Virus record (IMG/VR): IMGVR_UViG_3300031787_000234
Coordinates: 1 to 44,278 of that record
Direction: 5' to 3' (one strand)
Length of the DNA: 44,278 bases
Origin: a virus
A program made the translations under genes and the position numbers. Below are positions 6,664 to 15,220 of this stretch, piece by piece (within the stretch, counting starts at the first letter, position 1; each line of letters begins with the position of its first letter). The notes below the pieces were generated by a model, which saw nothing but the letters and a program-made list of their open reading frames with translations, searched no databases and had not been told where the DNA came from.

Positions 6664-6957
6664 TCAGGGCTTCGATTGGGCCTGAGCCTTGAGCCGGACC
6701 ACCTCAGCCCGGAGATCGGAAAGCTCGCGGGCCTGCTCCTGGTTGATGCGGATTTGATCGGCGAGCATGACCTGCACGGCTCCGGGGTTCAACGCGTTGA
6801 GCTGCGCCGACATCTCGCCGATCTTCTCGACGACGGCGTCGAGCTTGGTGCGCTGGGTGATCACGCTCTGGGCTCCGATGGCCAACAGCGAGATGGCCGT
6901 CGCCGCCGCGAGCCAGAAGAACCGCTGATATCCATTCTCGCCGCTGGTGTCGCTCAT
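6664..6957 (-). CDS. Membrane-anchored coiled-coil protein, spanin- or holin-like (97 aa)
   Basis: ATG 6957 has no recognisable ribosome site but lies 35 bases below the element TTGACGCGCGTC. Residues ~13-33 (FFWLAAATAISLLAIGAQSVI) are one membrane span. The rest is coiled coil (TKLDAVVEKIGEMSAQLNAL, QARELSDLRAEVVRLKAQ). This layout fits an inner-membrane spanin (Rz-like) or a small XhlA-type lysis-associated protein. Position after the last virion gene fits a late lysis role. No endolysin is adjacent, so the call stays tentative. Confidence 0.65.
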   Translation of the reverse strand: MSDTSGENGYQRFFWLAAATAISLLAIGAQSVITQRTKLDAVVEKIGEMSAQLNALNPGAVQVMLADQIRINQEQARELSDLRAEVVRLKAQAQSKP

Positions 6958-6980
6958 GCGCGAGAATCCGCCGGCAGCCC

Positions 6981-6992
6981 GACGCGCGTCAA
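6981..6992 (-). promoter_or_regulatory. TTGACGCGCGTC element, copy 1
   Basis: Minus-strand TTGACGCGCGTC contains the 10-bp palindrome GACGCGCGTC. It starts 35 bases upstream of the ATG at 6957. The TGA inside it is the stop of the giant gene. Identical copies lie at 29875-29886 and 38382-38393 at the same distance from a start codon, so it is probably a promoter -35-type element or an operator. Confidence 0.6.
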
Positions 6993-9900
6993 GGGGTCCC
7001 CAGCCGTTCCCGTGCCTCCCGGATAGCGCGGTTGACGTTCTGCGTCCACTCACGGCGCTCGGTCACCACCCGATCCCGCTCCGCAGCGGGCATGCTCCGC
7101 AGGACCTGGGTCCGCTCCGTCTCGGTCAGCGTGCCCATCGGCCCACGGCGGATCAGCGCCGTCCGGGCCTTGTCGATGGCCTTGGCCCGGTCCGGCTCCT
7201 GACGCATGATCAGCCGGAGAATCCGGCCGGCCTCCGCCGGATCACCAGCCTTGAGCCGCTCGGTCGCAGCGCCATAGGTGACCTTCGCATCGGCCTGGCC
7301 GGTGGCGCCACGCACCGCCCGCTTGTACAGGTTGTAGATCGGGACCAGCGGCACGCCAGCCAGCGGCAAACCGGTGGTCAGCGTCCGCTCGAGGGCCTTG
7401 GCCCGCTGCTCGGCCAACCGCTCCCGGTCGGCATCGCTCATGCCCTCGACGTCCTTGCTGATCGCCTTCACCCACTCCATCCCGTACCGGAGGGTGTCGG
7501 CCATGCTCCGGCCAATCGGGGTCAGGGCCATGTCCGCCGAGCGTGACGGCCGGTCGGTCATCGCCGCCACCAAGGCTTCGCCGAGCTCGTAGACCTGGGA
7601 ACCGAAGTAGACCGACCCGGCGTTCAACGCCGCGTGCTCGGTCAGCATGAACCGGGCAAACTGCTCCACCCAGCCCCGCCCCTGCGACTCGGTCAAATAG
7701 CGCTCATCTTCGTTGCCCGCCAGGCCGGCGGCAATCAGCCGCACACCGTTCCGGAAGAAGAAGCGGATGACGTTCGAGACCACGGTGTTCAGCTGGGTGG
7801 CCGCCACCGCCCGCCAGAACTCCCGGCTCTTGACGCCATGCCGGAAGTACGCGCTGCGCAGCATGTTGGTCTGGGCGATCGCGTCGGAGGTGAACTGCAC
7901 AAACGCCGCCTTCCACGTGCCGCGCCACGCCGCTTGCAGCGTGGGCATGCCGATGGTGGTGTGGGGCTGCTGGGTCCGGCGGATCAGGGCCTCGGTCTCG
8001 CGGGCAACCCACTCGGTCTTCCGCTTGGCGCTCCACTCCGGGTGCTTCGCGTTGACCTCGGCTTCTTTGGCCGCCCAGGTGAACACGCTGGGGCGACTGT
8101 CGCCAAACGAATACAGCGGGACGCGGTCGATCGCCGTGCCCGCGTCGCGGAACCACTGCATCAGTCCGGTTGGGTTCTTGGCCAGTTTCACCAGGCTCAA
8201 CCGCTTCCGCAAATCCCCGGCCATCAACGGGCCGAGGACTTCGCTGGTCTCGCCCAGCGTCTGAGCCGTCATCACCGCCGCGTTCTTGGTGTGCTTGTCA
8301 GCCAGGAACGGCGACGCCTCCACCATCCGCTTGAAGACGGCCGGGTCGGCCATGCCCTTGGAGCCGGCGGCGTAGTACGCCGGGTCGATGTACGGCAGCA
8401 CGCGCGAGGCGCCGCCGATGTTCTGCAAGATGCTGTTCGGGTTGAACGACAAGAAGCCGCGGTAGAGGTTCCGCACGCCGCCGAGGACCACCCGGTCAAA
8501 CGTGCTCGACTCCCGGTTGCTGGACGCCAGGATGACCGCCGACTCCTCGGCCTTGCGGGCAAGGTTGCGGTAGAAGCCCGTGCCCAGCCGCTGCCGAACC
8601 GCCGTCTGCACCGCCGAGTCACGCAGCACCGCGTGCAGCGACCGCACCGGGCGATTGAGATGCGTGCGGGCGGCAGCGTCACGCACCATCTTGGCGTGCG
8701 TCTGGAAGACGTCGCCGATCAGGTACGGAGCCTTGCCCGGGTTCTCCACCCGCTCCTTCCACATGCTGGTGGACGCCAGCGACCGCGGGCCGCTCTCGTT
8801 CCAGTTGCCCACTAGGGCCTTGGGGTCCTGCTGCTCCCGCCGCCGGCGGGTGTGCCAGTAGCCCTTCCACTGGGGCATATCAAAGCCGAAATGCTCGCGG
8901 TAGCTGGCCCGCTCGCCGGGGGTGACGTTCTTCAGGAAGTCCGCCTTGAGCCCATCCACCACCCGCTTGAGTTTCGGGTCGATCACCTTCTCCAGGTACA
9001 CCAGGTCTGCACGCTTGAGCTTCACGCCCTCACTCTGCCCCAGGGTGTACTCGGTCCGCGCCAGCTTCACCGGCGTCCCGCCCAGGATCTTCTTGCGGGC
9101 GTCGGAGTCGGTCGCCACGGCGTAGAGCTCGGCCACCTCCGCCGGGGTGGCGTCCTTGATCACGGCGCCGCTGGGGAAGTTCAGCGTCACCAGCTTCGCC
9201 CGCTGGCCCTCAGCCGCCGCCGACAACTCCCGGAGCTCGGTGCTCCCCCACTTCCAGCCCTCGGCCTCGATGATCTTCCGGCGGGCTTCTTCGCCCCGGT
9301 TCTCGTCGGCCATCATCCGCGTCTCGCCCTCGACGATCGCCCGGTTGAGCATGTCGCCGAACCGGCCGTCGCCCAGGATGGCCGCCATGGTGTCGCGGTT
9401 GTCCCCGAGCCAGAAGAACTTCGACAGCGCCGAGGCGTCCGGGTCGCCCTTGACACGCCGGGTGTCCTTGATGAACTGGTGCTTCTTGGCCATGTTCGCC
9501 AGGAGCTCGTCCACCACCTCCGTCCGGCTGACCATCTTGCCCTCGGCCAGCACCTGGGCGAAGTGCCGCTGGCTGGCCCGGAGCTCGTGCACCCGCTGGG
9601 TGATCCCGACAATCTCCGTCCGAGCCTCGTTGAGCAGAGCCACCGCCCGGCCCTTGATGTCGGCCACCTTGTTCGCACGGATCGGGCTGGCCGGCAGCTT
9701 CATCACTCCGGCGAGCTCGGCGTCCAGCTTGGCCGAGCCCTCGGCCAGATCCGCCAGCGCCCGCTCAAAGGCCTTCCGCTCGGTGCGGACGCCCTCGCGC
9801 AGGTCCTGAGTCATCTTCTTCGGGTTGGCCTTCTTGAACGCCGCCTCGGCCTCCTTGATCGCCCGCTGCTGGCGGTACTTCGCCAGGTCCGCCAGCACCC

Positions 9901-12900
9901 GGCCCATCAGGGCATCGGCATCGCCCTCCTTGCGGGCGTTGGCGATCGCCCGGAGGAACCGCTTGGCGAGCTCGGGCGGGGCGAACCGCTGGACCACCTT
10001 GGCCGCTCGGCGGGCGGCCCGGCGGGAGTCATCCTGCCCGGCCCGGTATCCGCTGGCCGAGGCCCGCTCCTCGCCCTTGAGGCGGATGGTCAGAGCCCGC
10101 TCTTGGAGCCGCTCCAGCCGCTCGCCGAACTCGTCCAGGGCCTGCTCGCGTGCCTGCTTGGCCGCCGCCCGAGCGGCCTTGGCCTCCCGGCGCAGGGCGG
10201 TTCGCATGGCCTCCCGCTGGCTGATGGTGGCCTGATCGCCCGCATCCGTCTGCCCGGTGATCCGGGCCAGTCGCTGCTTGAGCGTCTCGGCGGGGGGCTT
10301 CTGGGCGGCCTCCCGACCGGCCCGCTGCCCGGCTTGGAAACCTTGGGCCGAGGCCCGCTCCTGGTCGGCCAGCCGGTCACGGAGGGCCTTGGCCTGGGCC
10401 GCCTGGTCATCGGGCTGGGTGACGCCGGTGGTCCGCTGCACGCGGGCCTTGAGGCTCTCGCGGCCCTCCGGCCCGTCCGTCACGCCCAGCACCGGGCTGG
10501 GCTTGGGGGTGGCTCGGGCCTGGCTGGCGGCGATGGCGTCCTCGAGGTTGGCCCCGTTCTTCCCGGCCTCGCGCATGATCCGCATGGCCTCGCGGGTGGC
10601 CTGCGCCTGTTCCTCTGCCGACACCGCCCGGGCGTTCTCGCCGCGTTCGGACAGCACCGCCTGCACGGCCTTGGACACCGCCGCGTAGCCCTTGAGGCCC
10701 GCCTTGAGCGTGCGGACGGCGGCGAGCTGCGCCACCGTCACCAGGTCGGCGATCAGGGTGGTGGCACCGGACCGGCCGCGGCCCTTGCTCCGGGGAACCG
10801 GGGTCTTCAGCCGGTCGGTCAACTGACGATCGAGGGCGTCCAGGCGATCGAAGAGGGTGGGCTGGGCCGCCGGTTGCGTTCCGGTCGGGTTGACCGGCTC
10901 GGTGTTCGGTGGCATACTTGCAGCAGCAGAGCCCGTTGCGGGTGAGCGAACCTCACCCGTCCCGCCACTGGTGGGATTTCCGGCAGTTGGTAACCTCGTG
11001 CCGGAGGCAGCGGGCTGTGTGTTGCGCTCAGTCGTCAAGGAATCCTTGACAGTTGACTCCGCAGTTTGTGCAGTCTGTGGAGCCACCTCCGCAGGTTGCG
11101 CCGCAGGCTGCGCAGGTTGCGCTGCCACCGCCCCCACCGGCACCCGCACGATCGCCCCCGCCTGCTGGCCCGCACCCAGCACCTTCGGCGACACCGCGCG
11201 AAGCATCTCCGCACCGGGGAACGCCGCCTTCACCTCCGCCACCATCGACTTCGGGACCAGGGCCACCATCCGCCCGCCCGGCTTGACCATTTTGGCGGCG
11301 GCAACAAGATGGTCCATCGGCCGGTCGTCCCACGGGGGCGACACGATCACCGCGTCCGCCGGGTCCACCGTCAGCCCCAGCGCATCCCCCACCACCACCT
11401 GCCCCACCTCCGGCGTCACGGCTTGGGCCGCGTCCGGGTTGATCTCGATCCCCCGCCGAACCGTTCCCTTTTCCGCCTTGGCCACCGCACGGAGCAGAGC
11501 GCCACGCCCCACCGACGGGTCCAGCACCACCTCGCCGGGCTTGAGCTCCAGCGCCTTGGCCATCTGCCGAGCAACCCCGTCCGGGGTGTCCGGGTACTCG
11601 CGGAGCTCGACCTCGGGGCCGGATTGCTCCGACCCCGGGGTCGCCTCCTGGTCCTGGCTCAGCAGGCCTTCTTGCCGCCGCCCGCCTTGCTCCCGCCGCT
11701 GGCCTTCGCGCCCGCCGAGGACTTCGCCCCGCCCGACGCCTTCTTGCCCTGGCTGCTGTACTTGCTGTCCTTCATCGTTCGACTCCACTGGAAAACCGCC
11801 GGCGATCGGCGCCGGCTCCGGGGCCGGAATCTCCGGGCCCATGCTCGTTCCCCCCACACCCCCCACGTCCGGCACCAGCCCCGCGCTGACGTCCGGGTCC
11901 GGCTCATCCACCCGCGGGGCCGTCAGCGTCGGCTCTGACCGCACCGGGCCATACCGCATCCGCATCCGCCGGGCCGCCTCCGCCCGCTTGTACTCCATCC
12001 GGTACACGTCCTGGAGCACCGGGTTCAGGCCCTCCAGGTCATCCATCGGGACGCCGCGGTCGGCACGGTCCCGGGCCAGCCGCTTGGTCTCCGCCACCAC
12101 CGCGCGGGCGATGGCGTCCGGCTCGCCGTTCTCTGCCGCCGCCGCCTCCGGGTTGGCAGCCGCCTCCGGGCTCACCTCGTCCACCGGCTGCACCACGGCC
12201 TCCCCTTGCCCCTTGCGGCCCCGCTGGCGCGTCTGGGCCTGCGGTGACGCCTGAGTCTGCGGCTGAGCCTCCGGCGAGCCAGGAAGCCCGGCAGCCCCCC
12301 CCACCGCCCCAGCAGGCCCGGCAGGCCCGGCCGCTCCCGCAGGCTGCCCCGTCACCCGCCGCCCGCCCAACCGGCCCAGCGCCATGCCGCCGAGCTCCGC
12401 CGGCGCGGTTGCAAACTCACCGGCGAACTCCTGGATCAACGCTTGCGGCGTGACTTCCTCCCCGATCGCCGCCGAGGCCGCCGCCTCACCACCCGCGCCC
12501 GCCAGGCCCTGCGCGGTCGCATCCGCGCCCCAGCCGACCACCGGGCCAGCGATGACGCCGACCTTGCCCGGGGCCGCCCGGCTCACCAGCCCACCCACCG
12601 GCTTGGCGAGCCGACCGGCAAACCCCGCCGAGGCTGCATCCACGCCGCCGGTCACCAGGCCATACGTCGCTGCATCCGCCAGCGCCTTGTTCCACGCCGG
12701 GGTGTTCCGCGCTGCGCGAATCGCCGCCCCGCTGGTGACGTCGACGCCCTGCTCGGCGAGCGACTCGAGGAACTTCAGCGAGCCCGACTGGAGGGCTGAG
12801 GCCGTGCCCATCGCCGAGGCCGCGCCGATGCCCGCACCGATGGCCGCACCCGCCACGTTGCCGATGCCGGGGACCGCCGAGCCGGCAGCGCCACCGATGC

Positions 12901-13402
12901 CCGCACCGGCAGCACCGGCTGCCGGGGCCGCGATCATGCCCGGCAGAATTCCGACCAACGACCGAACACCCTGCCCGACACCCACTGACGGGTTGCGAAC
13001 AAACGAGGCCGCCGACTCGAAAAAGCCCTCCCGGGTCTGGAATTCGAGCTCTTCCGGCGACAGAGGGCGGGTAGATTTCCGCTTCTGGTTGGCGGCGATG
13101 CCCTCGGAAATGGAGCCGAGACCTGGCAGATCGTCGAGCCCAGACACGAGGGCCGGGACCATGGTCGAGAGTTCAATGTCCTCCCACCCTTCCGTCGCGC
13201 CCCGCGTGACCACCTCGCCCCAGGAGCGTGGCTTGACGTCTACGCCAGTTGGCCGCGACGCAATCGCACGAAGCGCCATCGATCGGCCGGTCTCTCGCGT
13301 TGCCAGCGCCTTGAGAGCCGCCGCCCGCTGGTTGGGATCGACGGCCGCAGCACGATTAGTCTTCGGCGCGGGCTGGGCCATGGTGCTCACTGGTGTTTCC
13401 AT
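6989..13402 (-). CDS. Giant polyvalent-type virion protein with embedded DNA methyltransferase (2137 aa)
   Basis: The largest gene here. Residues 148-200 are a Gly/Ala glycine-zipper stretch suited to membrane insertion. Residues ~330-600 are a Pro/Ala/Gln linker. Residues ~600-760 form an S-adenosylmethionine methyltransferase: motif I DPSVGRGALL at 628 and catalytic SPPW at 688, followed by KPGGRMVALVPKSM. Residues ~970-1330 are charged coiled coil. The C-terminal third (GFLSFNPNSILQNIGGASRVLPYID, then FVQFTSDAIAQTNMLRS and NVIRFFFRNGVRLIAAGLAG) resembles 'large polyvalent protein' C-termini. Such proteins are thought to be injected with the DNA; the methyltransferase could protect incoming DNA from restriction. 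ATG 13402 has AGGA at 9 bases; ATG 13381 is an alternative. Confidence 0.75.
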   Translation of the reverse strand: METPVSTMAQPAPKTNRAAAVDPNQRAAALKALATRETGRSMALRAIASRPTGVDVKPRSWGEVVTRGATEGWEDIELSTMVPALVSGLDDLPGLGSISEGIAANQKRKSTRPLSPEELEFQTREGFFESAASFVRNPSVGVGQGVRSLVGILPGMIAAPAAGAAGAGIGGAAGSAVPGIGNVAGAAIGAGIGAASAMGTASALQSGSLKFLESLAEQGVDVTSGAAIRAARNTPAWNKALADAATYGLVTGGVDAASAGFAGRLAKPVGGLVSRAAPGKVGVIAGPVVGWGADATAQGLAGAGGEAAASAAIGEEVTPQALIQEFAGEFATAPAELGGMALGRLGGRRVTGQPAGAAGPAGPAGAVGGAAGLPGSPEAQPQTQASPQAQTRQRGRKGQGEAVVQPVDEVSPEAAANPEAAAAENGEPDAIARAVVAETKRLARDRADRGVPMDDLEGLNPVLQDVYRMEYKRAEAARRMRMRYGPVRSEPTLTAPRVDEPDPDVSAGLVPDVGGVGGTSMGPEIPAPEPAPIAGGFPVESNDEGQQVQQPGQEGVGRGEVLGGREGQRREQGGRRQEGLLSQDQEATPGSEQSGPEVELREYPDTPDGVARQMAKALELKPGEVVLDPSVGRGALLRAVAKAEKGTVRRGIEINPDAAQAVTPEVGQVVVGDALGLTVDPADAVIVSPPWDDRPMDHLVAAAKMVKPGGRMVALVPKSMVAEVKAAFPGAEMLRAVSPKVLGAGQQAGAIVRVPVGAVAAQPAQPAAQPAEVAPQTAQTAESTVKDSLTTERNTQPAASGTRLPTAGNPTSGGTGEVRSPATGSAAASMPPNTEPVNPTGTQPAAQPTLFDRLDALDRQLTDRLKTPVPRSKGRGRSGATTLIADLVTVAQLAAVRTLKAGLKGYAAVSKAVQAVLSERGENARAVSAEEQAQATREAMRIMREAGKNGANLEDAIAASQARATPKPSPVLGVTDGPEGRESLKARVQRTTGVTQPDDQAAQAKALRDRLADQERASAQGFQAGQRAGREAAQKPPAETLKQRLARITGQTDAGDQATISQREAMRTALRREAKAARAAAKQAREQALDEFGERLERLQERALTIRLKGEERASASGYRAGQDDSRRAARRAAKVVQRFAPPELAKRFLRAIANARKEGDADALMGRVLADLAKYRQQRAIKEAEAAFKKANPKKMTQDLREGVRTERKAFERALADLAEGSAKLDAELAGVMKLPASPIRANKVADIKGRAVALLNEARTEIVGITQRVHELRASQRHFAQVLAEGKMVSRTEVVDELLANMAKKHQFIKDTRRVKGDPDASALSKFFWLGDNRDTMAAILGDGRFGDMLNRAIVEGETRMMADENRGEEARRKIIEAEGWKWGSTELRELSAAAEGQRAKLVTLNFPSGAVIKDATPAEVAELYAVATDSDARKKILGGTPVKLARTEYTLGQSEGVKLKRADLVYLEKVIDPKLKRVVDGLKADFLKNVTPGERASYREHFGFDMPQWKGYWHTRRRREQQDPKALVGNWNESGPRSLASTSMWKERVENPGKAPYLIGDVFQTHAKMVRDAAARTHLNRPVRSLHAVLRDSAVQTAVRQRLGTGFYRNLARKAEESAVILASSNRESSTFDRVVLGGVRNLYRGFLSFNPNSILQNIGGASRVLPYIDPAYYAAGSKGMADPAVFKRMVEASPFLADKHTKNAAVMTAQTLGETSEVLGPLMAGDLRKRLSLVKLAKNPTGLMQWFRDAGTAIDRVPLYSFGDSRPSVFTWAAKEAEVNAKHPEWSAKRKTEWVARETEALIRRTQQPHTTIGMPTLQAAWRGTWKAAFVQFTSDAIAQTNMLRSAYFRHGVKSREFWRAVAATQLNTVVSNVIRFFFRNGVRLIAAGLAGNEDERYLTESQGRGWVEQFARFMLTEHAALNAGSVYFGSQVYELGEALVAAMTDRPSRSADMALTPIGRSMADTLRYGMEWVKAISKDVEGMSDADRERLAEQRAKALERTLTTGLPLAGVPLVPIYNLYKRAVRGATGQADAKVTYGAATERLKAGDPAEAGRILRLIMRQEPDRAKAIDKARTALIRRGPMGTLTETERTQVLRSMPAAERDRVVTERREWTQNVNRAIREARERLGTP

Positions 13403-13739
13403 GTTCGTGTTCCTGCTCGTGCAGGGGATGGCGATTCAGAGCGACTCCAGCGCCGCACATCGAGCGTGGTACTCGGGTTGGGCCGGACGCGAGCCTTTGA
13501 TGTCAGACGAGCTTCGCGCGTCAAACCAAGCATGGAGATGGCTCATCGCCAAAGAACCTGGGGACACGCCAGAGCAAACGCAGGAGCGGATCAAGGCGAA
13601 CGAGGTCCGCCAACAGCGAGCCGAGTGGGATGAGTTCCATGCCCGCTCGCGGATTCCCGGCCGTGTCCTCGGGGCGTGGGCTGTGGTCTGCATCGGGGTC
13701 GGCTCCGGGCTCGTGGCGGGCTTCTGGCCCCGCCGCTGA
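13401..13739 (+). CDS. Small membrane protein of the plus-strand island (112 aa)
   Basis: Plus-strand ORF starting ATG 13401, whose start codon overlaps the giant gene's opposing ATG (CATG). It begins with a short hydrophobic stretch (MFVFLLVQGMAI), has a charged middle (TPEQTQERIKANEVRQQRAEWDEF) and ends in a membrane span (VLGAWAVVCIGVGSGLVAGFW, ~88-108) with a basic tail. No ribosome site is visible. Opposite-strand ORFs here have poor composition (many Arg/Ser/Cys), which supports the plus-strand reading. Upstream in-frame codons read through the giant gene and are rejected. Function unknown; it may belong with the four-helix membrane protein that follows 37 bases later. Confidence 0.55.
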   Translation: MFVFLLVQGMAIQSDSSAAHRAWYSGWAGREPLMSDELRASNQAWRWLIAKEPGDTPEQTQERIKANEVRQQRAEWDEFHARSRIPGRVLGAWAVVCIGVGSGLVAGFWPRR

Positions 13740-13775
13740 CCCCCGGGGGTATTCAGCTACGTCGATGCGCGGCAA

Positions 13776-14354
13776 ATGCCCAGGCTGCACAACCTACCCT
13801 GCCCCATGGGCCATGCCGCGACGCACACACTGATCGACGACGAAGGCAATCCCCGCGCCATCACGCCGACCCGCCGGGCCGTGTGGGCACAGCGCGGGGA
13901 ACGCTGGTGGCCGTTCGCCGCTGGCATCCTCGCCGCGTCCATGATGCTCGGGGCTGGGCCTTCTGACGAGGTGGTGTACGACGCGCTCCGGGCGATCCTC
14001 GGCAGTCTGGTGACCGTCTCCGCGTCGGCCGTCCTGTTCATCGGGTTCATGCTGACGGCGACGGTGTCGGCTCAACGAACCGAGCCCATGCGATGGCTCC
14101 GTCGCACGAACACCTACCGGGTGTTCATCTCCTATCACGCCCAGGCAATCCTCTGGATGGCCGCCACGCTCGTCGTGTCCATCGGCCTCCTGGCCGCCCA
14201 AGGCGTCTACCCGTCCTTCGAGGCCTGGAGCAAGCCCATCGCCGCCATCGCGGTCTTCACTTCGGTGATCGCCGGGTGTGCCACCATCCGGCTCACTGCA
14301 CTCATCATCCACATCCTGCGGTGCACGCCCGACCCTGACCGAGAAGCACCGTGA
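13776..14354 (+). CDS. Four-span membrane protein of the plus-strand island (192 aa)
   Basis: Four hydrophobic segments are visible: ~44-61 (WWPFAAGILAASMMLG), ~73-97 (AILGSLVTVSASAVLFIGFML), ~122-143 (AILWMAATLVVSIGLLAA) and ~154-181 (PIAAIAVFTSVIAGCATIRLTALI). A 40-residue polar N-terminus and a basic loop (EPMRWLRRTNTYR) between spans 2 and 3 complete it. I recognise no named family. It lies between the small membrane protein and the DprA-like/PRTase pair, all on the plus strand. A membrane-disrupting effector or a superinfection-exclusion protein is a plausible role but inferred. Alternative start ATG 13806. No ribosome site is visible. Confidence 0.7.
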   Translation: MPRLHNLPCPMGHAATHTLIDDEGNPRAITPTRRAVWAQRGERWWPFAAGILAASMMLGAGPSDEVVYDALRAILGSLVTVSASAVLFIGFMLTATVSAQRTEPMRWLRRTNTYRVFISYHAQAILWMAATLVVSIGLLAAQGVYPSFEAWSKPIAAIAVFTSVIAGCATIRLTALIIHILRCTPDPDREAP

Positions 14355-14420
14355 CCCCCCCAATCTGGTGCAAAACCTGACCAGAAATCAACCGGAAAAC
14401 CCGGCCAGAATCCGAAAGAG

Positions 14421-14460
14421 TGACAACCCTTTGTCAGTTTTCACGTATACTGACACCGGA
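14421..14460 (+). promoter_or_regulatory. Promoter/operator of the DprA-like operon with nested dyads
   Basis: An unusually AT-rich segment contains TGACAA-CCCT-TTGTCA (14421-14436) and, sharing the right half, TGTCAGT-N10-ACTGACA (14432-14455, perfect 7-bp arms). TATACT (14446-14451) is a good -10 and lies under the second dyad. The best upstream -35 candidates are not ideally spaced. The three TGACA half-sites suggest a dimeric repressor covering the promoter. The transcript would start ~70 bases before the ATG at 14528. Confidence 0.55.
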
Positions 14461-14527
14461 AGAGAGAGCGGTCGCCCGATCAGATGGATCTGGTTGGCGT
14501 GATCGGAACCCCGGCATGGAGCCAGCC

Positions 14528-15220
14528 ATGGGTTACAGCGAGGTCAAATCATCGGATCTGTTCGGGGAACTGGACCCGCTTGTCGGCAAGCACGTCCCGT
14601 CGACGCTGTGGCTTCGCGGTCATCAGTCCCTGCTGACTGACACCGGCATGGTGTCGATCGTCGGATCGCGGGAGTGCTCTGAGGATGGTGTCCGGCGGGC
14701 CAAGAAGCTCGCCCGCATCCTGGCCGAGCACGGCATCACCGTCGTCAGCGGACTCGCCAAGGGGATCGACACCGCTGCCCACACCGGCGCCATCGAGGCC
14801 GGCGGAAGCACCATCGCAGTGATCGGCACGCCCATCGACCGCGCGTACCCGGCGGAGAACGCCGCCCTGCAAGAGCAGATCGCCATTGATCACCTGCTCG
14901 TGTCGCAGTTCGCTCCTGGCCGTCGAGTCCACCCCAGCAACTTCCCAGCCCGGAACCGGACCATGGCGTTCATCGCCCATGCCACGGTGATCATCGAGGC
15001 CAAGGACCAGAGCGGCACGCTTCACCAGGGATGGGAAGCCCTCCGGCTCAGCCGCCCGCTGTTCATCGCCGAGTCGGCTGCACAGCACCCAGACGCCCGG
15101 TGGGTCAGCGAGTTCGTCAAGTACGGGGCGGTCCTCCTGTCGGCTGACACCTTGGACCAACTTCTGGAAGTGGTGCCGTCGTCGTCGTCCTCGGAGCTGA
15201 GCGGTGCAGTGCCCTTCTGA
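14528..15220 (+). CDS. DprA/SMF-like SLOG-fold protein (230 aa)
   Basis: A Rossmann-type DprA core. Motifs are MVSIVGSRECSEDGVRRA (the VGSRxxSxxG loop), ITVVSGLAKGIDTAAHTGAI (the SGxAxGID loop), STIAVIGTPIDRAYPAEN and FPARNRTMAFIAHATVIIEA (the FxxRNRxIAxLS motif). DprA loads RecA on single-stranded DNA in competence; the wider SLOG superfamily includes nucleotide-binding or -hydrolysing members proposed to act in conflict systems. The usual C-terminal winged helix and N-terminal SAM-like domain are missing. ATG 14528 has GGAG at 6 bases. The 3' end overlaps the phosphoribosyltransferase by 17 bases, so the two are co-translated. A stand-alone regulated pair in a prophage suggests an accessory immunity or signalling module. 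Confidence 0.85.
   Translation: MGYSEVKSSDLFGELDPLVGKHVPSTLWLRGHQSLLTDTGMVSIVGSRECSEDGVRRAKKLARILAEHGITVVSGLAKGIDTAAHTGAIEAGGSTIAVIGTPIDRAYPAENAALQEQIAIDHLLVSQFAPGRRVHPSNFPARNRTMAFIAHATVIIEAKDQSGTLHQGWEALRLSRPLFIAESAAQHPDARWVSEFVKYGAVLLSADTLDQLLEVVPSSSSSELSGAVPF

Noticed and set aside
8852-10945. A 697-codon plus-strand open frame
   Set aside because: It is the antisense of the giant minus-strand gene. Its composition (Gly/Arg/Leu/His-rich, no fold pattern) is typical of a high-GC shadow.
14420-14527. A longer DprA-like start at GTG 14420
   Set aside because: It would put the start codon within the promoter/operator dyads, and it has no ribosome site. ATG 14528 has GGAG at 6 bases.
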